From the NCBI GenBank assembly GCA_033283325.1, contig JAWMQO010000003.1, forward strand, positions 62,001 to 126,000: 64,000 bases of DNA, read 5' to 3'. How positions within the stretch are numbered: the first letter of the stretch is position 1; each line of letters begins with the position of its first letter. The notes below the pieces were generated by a model, which did no database searches, was not told the origin of the DNA, and saw only the letters and a list, made by a program, of their open reading frames with translations. Both the position numbers and the translations under genes were made by a program. Origin of the DNA: Mangrovimicrobium sp033283325. GTDB lineage: Bacteria > Pseudomonadota > Gammaproteobacteria > Pseudomonadales > Halieaceae. This document shows positions 33,659 to 43,275 of the stretch, piece after piece.

Positions 33659-34267
33659 ATGAAGCACGAGCGCATAGAGACCAATGTCGGCCTGATGATC
33701 ATCCTCATCATCGTGGCACTCAGTTTCGGCACCCTGGTGGAACTGGTACCGCTGATGTTCATCAAGGAGACCAACGAGCCCATCGCCGGCCTCAAACCGC
33801 TGCCCGCCCTGGAACTGGAGGGACGGGACATCTACATACGCGAGGGCTGCAACAACTGCCACTCGCAGATGGTCCGGCCGCTGCGCGCCGAGACCGAGCG
33901 CTACGGCCACTACTCGGTGGCTGGCGAGTTTGTCTACGACCACCCCTTCCTCTGGGGATCCAAGCGCACCGGGCCGGACCTGGCGCGGGTCGGCGGCCGT
34001 TATTCCGACGACTGGCACCGCGCCCACCTGTTCCGCCCCCAGGACGTGGTGCCGGAATCCAATATGCCGGCCTTCCCCTGGCTGTTCGACAAGGAACTCA
34101 GTGGTGAACGCACCGGCGACAAGATGGCGGCCCTGCGCAAGGTGGGCGTTCCCTACACCGATGAAGACATCGCAGGCGCCGGGGATGCTGTCGCCGGCCG
34201 CAAGGAAATCGACGCCCTGGTGGCCTACCTGCAGCAACTCGGCATTCTGCTGCAATCGAGGCGCTGA
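33659..34267 (+). CDS. ccoO: cbb3 oxidase subunit II, membrane-bound monoheme cytochrome c
   Basis: 202 residues: an N-terminal anchor (about 10-30), then a periplasmic heme domain with CNNCH near residue 64 (EGCNNCHSQMVRP) and a distal Met in SNMPAFPWLF. It passes electrons towards CcoN. The stop overlaps the ccoQ start as TGATG. Confidence 0.97.
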   Translation: MKHERIETNVGLMIILIIVALSFGTLVELVPLMFIKETNEPIAGLKPLPALELEGRDIYIREGCNNCHSQMVRPLRAETERYGHYSVAGEFVYDHPFLWGSKRTGPDLARVGGRYSDDWHRAHLFRPQDVVPESNMPAFPWLFDKELSGERTGDKMAALRKVGVPYTDEDIAGAGDAVAGRKEIDALVAYLQQLGILLQSRR

Positions 34268-34446
34268 TGGATATCAACGATCTTCGCGGCCTGAGTACAG
34301 CCCTGTTGATGGTGGGCTTTATCGGGCTGTGCTTCTGGGCCTTCAGCCGCAAGCGCAAGGCATCATTTGACGAGGCGGCCAGCTTGCCCTTCGCAGATGA
34401 AGAGATAAACCGACGTACCCAGCGGGAGGAAAACGGGGATGGCTAG
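34267..34446 (+). CDS. ccoQ: cbb3 oxidase small subunit CcoQ
   Basis: 59 residues: MDINDLRGLSTALLMVGFIG, then a single membrane segment to CFWAF, then SRKRKASFDEAA and an acidic tail. CcoQ/FixQ stabilises the complex and the CcoP interaction. It overlaps ccoO by 1 base and ccoP by 8. Confidence 0.92.
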   Translation: MDINDLRGLSTALLMVGFIGLCFWAFSRKRKASFDEAASLPFADEEINRRTQREENGDG

Positions 34447-35317
34447 TTTCTGGAGTTGGTGGATCATCCTGTTGACCGTCGCCTCATTCGTGGGCCTCAC
34501 ATGGATACTGTTCGCCAATCGCAAGGGCGAACCCGGCGGTACCGAGAAAACCACGGGCCATGTTTACGACGGCATCGAGGAGTTGGAAAACCCCCTGCCG
34601 GCCTGGTGGTTCGCCATGTTCGTCATCACCATGGTGTTTGGCGTCGCCTACCTGGCGCTCTACCCGGGCCTGGGCAACTTTGAAGGCCTGCTGAACTGGA
34701 CCCAGGAGAACCAGTACGAACGCGACGTCGCAAAGGCCGATGAAGTGCACCGCGAGATGCGCGATCGTTACCTCGCCATGCCAGTCGAGGAAATCGCCGC
34801 CAACCCGGAAGTCATTCGCATGGGCCGGCGCATGTTCAGCAACAACTGCGCACAGTGCCACGGGTCCGACGCCCGCGGCGCCTACGGTTTTCCCAACCTC
34901 ACCGACGACGACTGGATCTACGGCGGCAGTCCCGAGACCATCAAGGCGAGCATTACCCAGGGCAGGCGCGCCGCCATGCCCGCCTGGGGCAGCGTGATCG
35001 GTGACCAGGGCGTGAGCGAAGTCACTGCCCACCTGCTGACCCTGAACGGTCGCGAGGCAGACGAATCACTGGCGAGCGCCGGCGCCAAAACCTTCGCCAC
35101 CTACTGCGTGGACTGCCACGGCCCCGAGGGCCACGGCAATCCGGCACTGGGCGCGCCCAACCTCACCAACGGCATCTGGCTCTATGGCGGACAGGTCGAA
35201 CAGATCGCACACTCGATCCGTGCCGGTCGCAACGGCAACATGCCCGCCCACGAGGAACTTCTCGGTGAGGATAAAATCCACATCCTGACTGCTTACGTTT
35301 ACAGCCTGAGTCACTGA
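34439..35317 (+). CDS. ccoP: cbb3 oxidase subunit III, diheme cytochrome c
   Basis: 292 residues. Two N-terminal membrane segments (about 5-25 and 55-75) anchor two cytochrome c domains with CAQCH (about residue 138) and CVDCH (about residue 223). Each is followed by a conserved PNLTD or PNLTN segment and a WIYGG or WLYGG turn. It accepts electrons from soluble cytochrome c. Last gene of the structural operon. Confidence 0.97.
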   Translation: MASFWSWWIILLTVASFVGLTWILFANRKGEPGGTEKTTGHVYDGIEELENPLPAWWFAMFVITMVFGVAYLALYPGLGNFEGLLNWTQENQYERDVAKADEVHREMRDRYLAMPVEEIAANPEVIRMGRRMFSNNCAQCHGSDARGAYGFPNLTDDDWIYGGSPETIKASITQGRRAAMPAWGSVIGDQGVSEVTAHLLTLNGREADESLASAGAKTFATYCVDCHGPEGHGNPALGAPNLTNGIWLYGGQVEQIAHSIRAGRNGNMPAHEELLGEDKIHILTAYVYSLSH

Positions 35318-35367
35318 GCGCGCCAGCGCGCCGCAACGCCGCGCCCTGCGCGGCAATCGAGTGAAGC

Positions 35368-36783
35368 ATGTCCGAGAGTAACCCGGAACAGATTGACCTG
35401 CAGGAAGTAGCCCCCGCCGAAGTGGGGGAAATCGATCTCTACCAACGCCGCGAACGCATCTATACCCGCAAGGTCGAGGGGTATTTCCAGCGTATCCGGC
35501 TGTACACCGGCTGGCCGCTGCTGCTGGGCTATTTCATCCTGCCGTGGATCCAGTGGGGTGACCGGCAGGCGGTGCTGTTCGACCTTCCAGCGCGCAAGTT
35601 CCACATCCTCGGGATGACCTTCTGGCCCCAGGATTTCCCGATGCTGGCCTTCCTGCTGATTATCGCGGCGTTTTCCCTCTTCGCCGTCACCACCTTCGCC
35701 GGCCGCCTGTGGTGCGGTTATACCTGCCCCCAGACCGTTTGGACCAGTATTTTCATGTGGCTGGAACAGTACACGGAGGGCAGCCGCAACCAGCGCATCA
35801 AGCTCGACCAGGCGCCCTGGAGCGCGGAAAAAGCGCTGAAAAAAGGCATGAAACACGGCTCCTGGCTCTTCGTCGCTTTCATGACAGGCCTCACCTTCGT
35901 CGGCTATTTCTATCCGATACGCAGCCTGGCAACGGAACTGCTGCAGTTCTCCGCCCCCCTGGTGGCAGTATTCTGGACAGGCTTCTTCACGGTGCTCACC
36001 TACCTCAACGCCGGCTGGATGCGCGAGCAGGTATGCAAGTACATGTGCCCCTACGCCCGCTTCCAGTCAGTCATGTTCGACCATGACACCCTGATCGTGT
36101 CCTACGACGAGAAGCGCGGTGAACCGCGGGGCAGCCGCAAGCGCAGCGCAGATCCCTCGGAGCTCGGGCTGGGCCACTGCATCAACTGCGAACTTTGCGT
36201 CCAGGTCTGCCCTACCGGTATCGATATCCGCAAGGGCCTGCAGTACGAGTGCATCGATTGCGCCATGTGCGTCGACGCCTGCGACTCGGTGATGGATAAA
36301 ATGCAGTACCCGAAAGGCCTGATCCGCTACACCAGCGAGCGAGAGCTGGCCGGCGACACAACCCACTGGCTGCGCCCGCGGATTATCGGCTACGTGCTGG
36401 TGCTGGGGCTGATGATCACGGTATTCTGCTGGCAGATGCTGACGCGCATCCCACTGGAACTCTCGGTGATCCGCGACCGCAACCAGCTCTACGTTACCAC
36501 CGACAGCGGCGCTATCGACAATATCTATACCCTGCGCCTGGTCAACATGGACCCGGAAATGCACGAATTCGAAATCGGGATCGAAGGCCTCGCCGGCGCG
36601 CAGATCATCGGCGAGACCGAATACACGCTGAACGGCGGCGAAGTGCGCACCATCAACCTGCGAATCCGCCAGCGCCCGGAGCAGTTGGCGACCCCGAGCA
36701 GCGAGTTCCATTTCACCGTGAAGGCGACCGACGAGGCGTCGCTGCATACGCGGCACGAGTCGCGTTTCGTCAAACCCCTGTGA
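35368..36783 (+). CDS. ccoG: CcoG/FixG, copper-handling Fe-S membrane protein for cbb3 assembly
   Basis: 471 residues. Membrane segments early in the chain, then two 4Fe-4S motifs: CINCELCVQVCPTG and CIDCAMCVDACD. The segment RLWCGYTCPQTVWTSIFMWLE is family-typical. CcoG is reported to reduce copper during cbb3 maturation. The C-terminal periplasmic domain covers about 360-471. Its stop overlaps the fixH start by four bases (GTGA). Confidence 0.94.
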   Translation: MSESNPEQIDLQEVAPAEVGEIDLYQRRERIYTRKVEGYFQRIRLYTGWPLLLGYFILPWIQWGDRQAVLFDLPARKFHILGMTFWPQDFPMLAFLLIIAAFSLFAVTTFAGRLWCGYTCPQTVWTSIFMWLEQYTEGSRNQRIKLDQAPWSAEKALKKGMKHGSWLFVAFMTGLTFVGYFYPIRSLATELLQFSAPLVAVFWTGFFTVLTYLNAGWMREQVCKYMCPYARFQSVMFDHDTLIVSYDEKRGEPRGSRKRSADPSELGLGHCINCELCVQVCPTGIDIRKGLQYECIDCAMCVDACDSVMDKMQYPKGLIRYTSERELAGDTTHWLRPRIIGYVLVLGLMITVFCWQMLTRIPLELSVIRDRNQLYVTTDSGAIDNIYTLRLVNMDPEMHEFEIGIEGLAGAQIIGETEYTLNGGEVRTINLRIRQRPEQLATPSSEFHFTVKATDEASLHTRHESRFVKPL

Positions 36784-37289
36784 GTCACATGCAAGCCCAC
36801 ATCAGCAGTGAAGACGAGCGGCCCTGGTTCCGGCAGTTCTGGCCCTGGTTCCTGATCCTCCTGCCCGCGAGCGTCGTCATCGCCGGCGTCAGCATGGTGT
36901 TCATCGCCGCCGAGGGTGCCGATGACCTCGTCGCCGACGAATACTACAAGCGGGGGCTGGAGATCAATCGCGAACTGGCCCGGGAAGAGAACGCCGAGCG
37001 CCTGGGCATCAGCGCGGGCCTGCAGATTGCCGGAGACAGCATCACCGTACTGACCCGGGGCCCGGTGAGCAGTGCCCAGCTGTTACTCGAGCTCTCCCAC
37101 CCGATGGAGGCCGACCGCGACTTCCAGGTAATGCTGCTGGAGAGCACCCCCGGGGAATACCGCGGCCGGCTGCAGGACGGGGCCGCCCCGCGCTGGCACT
37201 GGACGCTCTCACCGCAGAGTGACGATGAATCCTGGCAGCTCAGTGGCGTCCTCGGCAGCGCGGAATTCGTCCGGGGTGGCGGTGGCTGA
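36780..37289 (+). CDS. ccoH: FixH-family protein (CcoH), cbb3 assembly
   Basis: 169 residues from a GTG overlapping the ccoG stop; an ATG three codons later is an alternative. One membrane segment, about residues 18-40, precedes a periplasmic domain containing DEYYKRGLEINRELAREENA, typical of FixH. CcoH is required for stable cbb3 assembly. The 3' end overlaps the start of the copper ATPase gene. Confidence 0.9.
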   Translation: MSHMQAHISSEDERPWFRQFWPWFLILLPASVVIAGVSMVFIAAEGADDLVADEYYKRGLEINRELAREENAERLGISAGLQIAGDSITVLTRGPVSSAQLLLELSHPMEADRDFQVMLLESTPGEYRGRLQDGAAPRWHWTLSPQSDDESWQLSGVLGSAEFVRGGGG

Positions 37290-39708
37290 GCCCGCCACAT
37301 CCAGCCTTCCGGAGCACTGCTACCACTGCGGCGAAGCCATTCCTGCCGGCGTCGATATCAACGTGGTCATAGCGGGCACGGTGCGCCCCATGTGCTGCCC
37401 GGGCTGCGAGGCGGTGGCGACGATGATCGCCGGCAGCGGCCTGCAGGATTTCTACCGCAACCGCAGCGCCTACGGCCCCCGCCCCAGCGCGGAGCAGGTG
37501 GAAACCGATAGCGAATTCCTCGTCTACGACGACCCCGATGTCGCCGCCAGTTTCTGCCAGCGCAGCAGCGATGGCACGCAAACCGCGCAGCTGCTGCTCG
37601 GCGGGGTAAGCTGCGCCGCCTGTACCTGGCTGATCGAACACGCCCTGGAGCAGTTACCCGGCGTGGAAGCCGCCGAGGTCAGCCTGCAACAGTCCCGGGT
37701 GAGCGTCCGCTTCCGGGCCGCGAGCACGGCGCTGAGCAGCATATTCTCGCGGCTGCAGGCGCTCGGCTACCGTGCCCAGCCCTTCCACGACAGTGCACTC
37801 GGCGCCCAGTTGAAGCGGGAATACCACGCCGACCTCCGCCGCCTGGGCGTGGCGGGCTTCGGCATGATGCAGGTCGGCATGTTCGCCGTCGCGCTGCACG
37901 CAGGAGACCTGCAGGGCATCGACGCGCGCTACCAGGGATTGCTGCGCGTGGTCAGCCTGCTGGTATCCAGTTTCGTCGTCTACTACTCGGCGGGGATCTT
38001 CTTCCGTACCGCCTGGCGGCACCTGAAAGCCGGCGCCCTGGTCATGGACCTGCCGGTATCGCTGGCCATCGGCCTCGCCTGGCTGGCCAGTGCCTGGGCC
38101 ACCCTGAGCGGCAGCGGCCAGGTGTATTTCGACTCGGTGGTGATGTTCACCTTCTTTTTGCTCCTCGGGCGCTTCCTCGAAGCCCGCGCCAGGCAGCGCT
38201 TCCAGCCCGGCTGGGCGGATGTGGAGAACAGCCTGCCTGATGCGGTCAGCGTGCGCCGCGGGCACGAGTGGCAGACTATCGGCCGGCGCCAGTTGCGTCC
38301 CGGCGACGTCCTGCTGCTGAAGCCCGGGCAGGCGGTTCCAGCGGATGCCCGGATCATGAATGGCCGCAGCGCAGTGCGAGAGGAATCCATCAACGGCGAA
38401 CACCTGCCCCGGCAGGTCGAGCCGGGGGACACGATTTACGCCGGAACCGTGAACGTGGAAGGTGGCCTGGAAGCGGAAGTCCTGGTGGACTACGCCGGCA
38501 GCCGGCTGGCGGCGCTGCAGGCGGCGGTCAGCAGCGCGCAGGGTGAGAAACCGCGGATGGCGCAACTGGCCAACCGCATCGCCGGCGGCTTCGTCGCCGC
38601 AATATTGCTGCTGACTGGCGCGACCGCCCTGTACTGGCTGCAGGTGGATCCCGCCCGGGCGCTCTGGGTAAGCCTCTCGGTCCTGGTCATCGCCTGTCCC
38701 TGTGCGCTCGCCCTCGCCACCCCGGCAGCGCTCACGGCTGCGACAGGCGCCCTGCGCGCGCGCGGTATCCTGGTACGCGGGGAGAATGTCCTCGAGACCT
38801 TGCCGCGCTGCGACCACCTGCTGTTCGACAAGACCGGCACGCTCACCGAAGGGGAGTTGAGCATTGCCAGCGTGGTCGTCCTCGACATCCTCACCGAGGC
38901 CGAGCTGCTGGCCATCGCGGCGGCGCTGCAACAGTGGTCCAACCACCCCATCGCCGGGGCCTTCAGGGACCTGGCTGCAGCCCCCGGCTGCGAAGCGGCG
39001 CGCCAGTTCATCGGCGCCGGCATGCAGGGCAGCGTCGCGGGCGTCGACTACCGGATGGGCAGCGCGAGTTTTTGCGGCGAGTGGTGCCAGGAACTGCCCC
39101 CCATGCCGGCGGAACCCCTCTACTGGGTATTGCTGTGCCGTCAGCAGCGGCCGCTCGGCTGGATCGGCCTGGAGGATCGCTTGCGCCCAGGTGCGGCCGC
39201 CGCTGTGGCACAGGCACGCGAGGCGGGCCTGGAAGTCGCGCTGCTCACCGGTGACAGTTCCCCCGCCGCGGCGGAACTCGCCCGGCAACTGGGCCTGAAG
39301 CTGGCGGGCAGCGGCTTCTCGGCCGACCAGAAACTCGCGGCGGTAAAGCAATTGCAGGCGCAGGGCGCGGTAGTGGCGATGGTCGGCGACGGCCTCAACG
39401 ACGCCCCCGTCCTGAGCGCTGCCGACGCCTCTTTCGCGGTGGCCGGCGCAGCCGACTACACCCTCGCCCAGGCCGACATCATCCTCGCCGACGACCTCGC
39501 CGGCCTGGACGAGAGCCGGCGCAAGGCCGGGCAGTGCCGGCGGATCATCCGCCAGAACCTGTGCTGGGCGCTCGGCTATAACCTGCTGGCGATACCGCTG
39601 GCTGCCAGCGGCCATGTAGCGCCCTGGGCAGCGGCCATCGGCATGTCCCTGAGCTCCCTGCTGGTGCTACTGAACTCGCTGCGCCTCTATCGCCGGTCGG
39701 GGCATTGA
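37276..39708 (+). CDS. ccoI: Copper-transporting P-type ATPase CcoI (FixI)
   Basis: 810 residues from the GTG at 37276; a GTG at 37282 or an ATG at 37219 are alternatives, the latter overlapping ccoH by 71 bases. N-terminal cysteine motifs include CYHCGEAI, CCPGCEAV and the HMA-domain site GVSCAACTW. The ATPase signature FDKTGTLTEGE carries the phosphorylated Asp, the membrane metal site is CPCALALATP, and the hinge is GDGLNDAPVL. It exports copper for assembly of the cbb3 Cu-B centre. Confidence 0.94.
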   Translation: MAVAEPATSSLPEHCYHCGEAIPAGVDINVVIAGTVRPMCCPGCEAVATMIAGSGLQDFYRNRSAYGPRPSAEQVETDSEFLVYDDPDVAASFCQRSSDGTQTAQLLLGGVSCAACTWLIEHALEQLPGVEAAEVSLQQSRVSVRFRAASTALSSIFSRLQALGYRAQPFHDSALGAQLKREYHADLRRLGVAGFGMMQVGMFAVALHAGDLQGIDARYQGLLRVVSLLVSSFVVYYSAGIFFRTAWRHLKAGALVMDLPVSLAIGLAWLASAWATLSGSGQVYFDSVVMFTFFLLLGRFLEARARQRFQPGWADVENSLPDAVSVRRGHEWQTIGRRQLRPGDVLLLKPGQAVPADARIMNGRSAVREESINGEHLPRQVEPGDTIYAGTVNVEGGLEAEVLVDYAGSRLAALQAAVSSAQGEKPRMAQLANRIAGGFVAAILLLTGATALYWLQVDPARALWVSLSVLVIACPCALALATPAALTAATGALRARGILVRGENVLETLPRCDHLLFDKTGTLTEGELSIASVVVLDILTEAELLAIAAALQQWSNHPIAGAFRDLAAAPGCEAARQFIGAGMQGSVAGVDYRMGSASFCGEWCQELPPMPAEPLYWVLLCRQQRPLGWIGLEDRLRPGAAAAVAQAREAGLEVALLTGDSSPAAAELARQLGLKLAGSGFSADQKLAAVKQLQAQGAVVAMVGDGLNDAPVLSAADASFAVAGAADYTLAQADIILADDLAGLDESRRKAGQCRRIIRQNLCWALGYNLLAIPLAASGHVAPWAAAIGMSLSSLLVLLNSLRLYRRSGH

Positions 39709-39712
39709 TCCT

Positions 39713-39907
39713 GTGGACAGTCTATACCTGCTGATTCCCGTAGCCCTGGTGCTCGTCGCCCTGGGTATCAAGTTGCTGCTGTGGGCCATCGACGACGGCC
39801 AGTACGACGATCTCGACAAGGAGGCCTGGCGCATCCTGCAGGAGGAGCGCAAGGGCCGGGGAGCGTCTGCCGAAGAACAGCGCGGAGATACAAAAGCCGG
39901 TGACTGA
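39713..39907 (+). CDS. ccoS: CcoS, cbb3 oxidase maturation protein
   Basis: 64 residues from a GTG. One membrane segment LYLLIPVALVLVALGIKLLL is followed by WAIDDGQYDDLDKEAWRIL, which matches the CcoS family. CcoS helps insert heme and copper into CcoN. The acidic tail overlaps the next gene by 8 bases. Confidence 0.92.
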   Translation: MDSLYLLIPVALVLVALGIKLLLWAIDDGQYDDLDKEAWRILQEERKGRGASAEEQRGDTKAGD

Positions 39908-40598
39908 AGCCGCAGTTATTACCGCCTTCGGACTGGGCCTCGCCGGTGCCGGGCACTGCCTGGGCATGTGCGGCGGCGTCGCCGCGGCGCTCAATCTCGG
40001 CGGGGTTTCCCGCCTGTCGATGACTCTCGCCTACCATGGCGGGCGTATCGCCAGCTACACCCTGCTCGGCGCCGGACTCGGCCTGGCCGCGGGCAGTATC
40101 GACCTCGCCGCCTGGACCATTGGCCTGCGCTACCTGGCGGCGCTATTGCTGGTAGTCATGGGCCTGTACATCGGCGACTGGTGGCGCGGCATGCTGGCAC
40201 TGGAGAAGGTCGGCGCCCGGCTCTGGCAACCGGTGCAAAAACTCTCCTCGCGCCTGCTGCCGCTGCGTCACCCACTGCAGGCGGCGGGCCTCGGCCTGTG
40301 CTGGGGCCTGATGCCCTGCGGCCTGATCTACTCGAGCCTGGCCTGGTCGGCCACCGCCGGGAGCGCTCCGGAGTCCGCCCTGCTGATGCTCTGCTTCGGT
40401 CTCGGCACGCTGCCCGCGATGCTCGGCACCAGCCTCGGCGCCGACAAGCTGCAAGCAGTGCTGCGGCGGCGCGAAGCACGGACCCTGCTCGGCGCCCTGG
40501 TAGTCCTGAGCGGCCTGTGGACCGGCTATCTCGCCCTCGCCCATGGCGGTCATGCCGACTCCGCGAATCACCATGTGAACCACGCGCATCACAATTGA
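39900..40598 (+). CDS. Sulfite exporter TauE/SafE-like (DsbD_2 domain) membrane protein
   Basis: 232 residues from a GTG. The opening GHCLGMCGGVAAAL and the later LMPCGLIYSSL carry the paired cysteines of the DsbD_2 family. About six membrane segments. The C-terminus is histidine-rich (HGGHADSANHHVNHAHHN), suggesting metal binding. Members of this family are often found at the end of ccoGHIS operons, where a role in copper handling for cbb3 is likely; this is inference from position. Confidence 0.85.
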   Translation: MTEAAVITAFGLGLAGAGHCLGMCGGVAAALNLGGVSRLSMTLAYHGGRIASYTLLGAGLGLAAGSIDLAAWTIGLRYLAALLLVVMGLYIGDWWRGMLALEKVGARLWQPVQKLSSRLLPLRHPLQAAGLGLCWGLMPCGLIYSSLAWSATAGSAPESALLMLCFGLGTLPAMLGTSLGADKLQAVLRRREARTLLGALVVLSGLWTGYLALAHGGHADSANHHVNHAHHN

Positions 40599-40786
40599 CC
40601 TGTCACGGCACCGTTATTGCCCGTGTCGGCAAAGTAACATTTAGCCCGCTTGACCCCCCCTTCGCGATTGTGACAAGTTGCCTGAAGAGTCCGGCCACTC
40701 GCAGGTGCGCCACACCGTCTGCTGCCCGACCAAAAATACAGACCCGCATACCGCGATCATCACAATAAACAAACGAGGGTATCGCC

Positions 40787-43213
40787 ATGTTTCCGAGGAA
40801 GTTAATTCCCAGCCTTGTCGCGTCCAGCTTTATGCTGCCGGCAATTCCATCCTGGTCCCAGCTTGAGGAAGTCATCGTCACCGCGCGCAAGCGGGAAGAA
40901 TCAGTCCTCAACGTGCCGGTGGCGGTGACCGCGTTCTCGGGCGACCAGCTCGCACAATTCGGCACCGACGACATGTATACGCTCACCGAGCGGGTACCCG
41001 GCTTCGTGATGGGCACACAGGTCGCGTCTATCGGGCCGACCCCTTCACTGCGCGGTATCGGCACCGGCACACTGAACCCCACGATCGACCAGTCGGTCTC
41101 GCTGAACGTCGACGGCCTGGGCTTCTCGCAGGCGCTGGCGTTTTCCTCCTCGATGGTGGATATGGCGTCCATGGAAGTGCTGCGCGGCCCTCAATCACTG
41201 TTCTACGGCAAGAACAGTACCGCCGGCGTGATCTCGGTGAGTACTCGCGATCCGGGCGACGAGTTTGAACTGGAAATTGGCGCGGGGTACGAGACTGAAG
41301 CGCGCGAATGGGAGTATACCGGCATCGTATCCGGCCCACTCACCGACAGCCTGGGTGTCCGCCTGGTGGCGCAATCCAGCGCCATGGACGGTTATTTCGA
41401 TAACGAAGGGGTCAGCGATGGTGTCAGCAGCCTCGCACCAACGACTCCCCGTGTTCCCAAGCAGGACGAGTTGACCCTGCGCGGTACGGTTCTCTGGGAA
41501 CTCGCGGACACATTCACCGCCAAGCTGAAAGTGAATTACAACACAGTGGAAATCGACGGCTACGGCGGCAACGGCCAGCTGTCGTCCTGCCCCGATGGGC
41601 TGGACGCCAATCTCAACAGCCCTCCCCTCGACCCCAGCATTTCCGGCGCCGTCCAGTATTTTTATGGTTCCACGGATGTCCGCTGGTGGCCACAGGGCGA
41701 GGATTGCAAGCTGGACGGCTCTGTCAGCCTGGTTGGCATGGACCCCACCAATCCCCTGTTTACCGGTATACGCAACAACGGCGTGCCCTTCTTCGACCTG
41801 ACACAGTACTACGGCAGCCTGCTGCTCGACTGGGAGCTCAGCGAGGACCTTACCCTGTCCTCCGTCACTGGCTACGCCGACTCCGAGCACAATGTACTGA
41901 TCAACGGCATGAATTCCGGGTTTGCCGGGCCGGTTGTCGTCGCGGACACGGATTTTTCCCGCGAGGACTTCACCCAGGAACTGCGCCTGACCTCGGACTA
42001 CGACGGCGCCTGGAATTTCATGGCTGGCCTCTACTACCAGGATGGCGAGATGGTCAACCGGACCGGCCTGTTCTTCCTCGGCCCAAGGGACCGGGGCAAG
42101 CTGCCGATAGACATCGAGACCAAGGCGGTGTTCGGCCAGGTGCTGTGGCGGGTGGTGCCCGAGGTGGAAATTGCGGCCGGTGCCCGCTACACGGATGAAC
42201 AGCGGGAATTCAACCCGGTCAACCTCGCTACCGGCGAGCCTTTCCCGATCGAAAGCTACGTGACCGACGAACTGCAGACCGACAACGTATCCCCCGAGTT
42301 CTCTGTCACCTGGACCCCCACGGACACGCTCACGTTTTTCGGCGGTTACCGCAAGGCCTTCAAATCCGGTTCGTGGGATACGGTTTCCAATCCGCGCGGC
42401 TTCGACCTCTCCTTCGACGACGAGGATGTAGAGGGCTTCGAAGGCGGGATGAAGTCATTGCTGCTGGACAGTTCCGTGGCACTGAACGTGTCGGTTTACA
42501 ATTACGAGTATGACAACCTGCAGGTAGGCGCCAACGAGTCGACACCCGATGGCTTCCTGATCCGCACACTCAATGCCGCATCGGCGACGATCTGGGGTGT
42601 GGACGTGGACGTCACCTGGGCCGTACCCGCTGTCGATGGGCTGGAACTGTTCGCGGTCGCCAACTACAACAACGCCGAGTATGACGACTTCGACTCCGCG
42701 CTGTGCTGGGGTGGACAGACTTTCGAACAGGGGTGCGACACTGCCTTCGATGAAGTTACCGGACTCTACCAGTCCCAGGATCTCTCCGGCGGCGACCTGC
42801 TGCGGGCACCGGAACTCGGCGCCACCTTCGGTTTCACCTGGGAGAAGCAAATCGGTGGTGCGATTCTGTCAGTGGGATCATCAACGCTCTGGTCGGATGA
42901 GTACGCGGCGAACACGCTGCTGCGTGACGACTTCTACCAGGACTCCTACTTCAAAACCAGCGCCAGTATTGGCATCCGCGCGGAGAATGGCGCCTGGGAA
43001 GTCAGCCTCATAGGCAAGAACCTCAACGACGAGATCACCGCGGGTAACTGCACCAACTTCAATGGGCAGTACGGCAACCTGCCGGGTACCATCATCACCG
43101 GCAGCCCGACCGGGCAGGTCGGCGTGGCCGGCGTGGATGAAGTCGTGTGCATCGCCGAGCGCGGCCGGGAGGTGTGGCTGAACTTCACACTGCGCCCCTC
43201 CGCCTGGATGTAG
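40787..43213 (+). CDS. TonB-dependent outer-membrane receptor
   Basis: 808 residues with a short signal peptide ending near PSWSQ. The plug domain starts with the TonB-box-like EEVIVTARKREESVLNVPVAV; the barrel follows to the C-terminus. The style (ARKREE, SLRGIG, VLRGPQSLFYGKNSTAGV) is that of the large marine receptor group that imports siderophores, vitamins or oligosaccharides. The final residues RPSAWM depart from the usual terminal aromatic. No TonB/ExbBD or regulator lies nearby, so no substrate is proposed. Confidence 0.92.
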   Translation: MFPRKLIPSLVASSFMLPAIPSWSQLEEVIVTARKREESVLNVPVAVTAFSGDQLAQFGTDDMYTLTERVPGFVMGTQVASIGPTPSLRGIGTGTLNPTIDQSVSLNVDGLGFSQALAFSSSMVDMASMEVLRGPQSLFYGKNSTAGVISVSTRDPGDEFELEIGAGYETEAREWEYTGIVSGPLTDSLGVRLVAQSSAMDGYFDNEGVSDGVSSLAPTTPRVPKQDELTLRGTVLWELADTFTAKLKVNYNTVEIDGYGGNGQLSSCPDGLDANLNSPPLDPSISGAVQYFYGSTDVRWWPQGEDCKLDGSVSLVGMDPTNPLFTGIRNNGVPFFDLTQYYGSLLLDWELSEDLTLSSVTGYADSEHNVLINGMNSGFAGPVVVADTDFSREDFTQELRLTSDYDGAWNFMAGLYYQDGEMVNRTGLFFLGPRDRGKLPIDIETKAVFGQVLWRVVPEVEIAAGARYTDEQREFNPVNLATGEPFPIESYVTDELQTDNVSPEFSVTWTPTDTLTFFGGYRKAFKSGSWDTVSNPRGFDLSFDDEDVEGFEGGMKSLLLDSSVALNVSVYNYEYDNLQVGANESTPDGFLIRTLNAASATIWGVDVDVTWAVPAVDGLELFAVANYNNAEYDDFDSALCWGGQTFEQGCDTAFDEVTGLYQSQDLSGGDLLRAPELGATFGFTWEKQIGGAILSVGSSTLWSDEYAANTLLRDDFYQDSYFKTSASIGIRAENGAWEVSLIGKNLNDEITAGNCTNFNGQYGNLPGTIITGSPTGQVGVAGVDEVVCIAERGREVWLNFTLRPSAWM

Positions 43214-43233
43214 GCGCGGGTCGATTGACCGAC

Positions 43234-43263
43234 AAAGGCGCGGTTCTACCGCGCCTTTTTTTT
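43234..43263 (+). terminator. Rho-independent terminator after the TonB receptor
   Basis: AAAGGCGCGG TTCTA CCGCGCCTTT forms a perfect 10-bp stem, followed by five more T. It lies 20 bases after the receptor stop. On the minus strand the T run is short, so any effect on the facing lipoprotein gene is weak. Confidence 0.93.
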
Positions 43264-43275
43264 GAATGCGCCCGC

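Noticed and set aside
37654..39615. 653-codon open frame antisense to ccoI
   Set aside because: The P-type ATPase frame is unambiguous; the antisense frame is a codon-bias artefact.
40599..40786. Fur box or riboswitch upstream of the TonB receptor
   Set aside because: No 19-bp Fur-like palindrome and no B12- or TPP-type conserved boxes were found, so the receptor substrate was left open.
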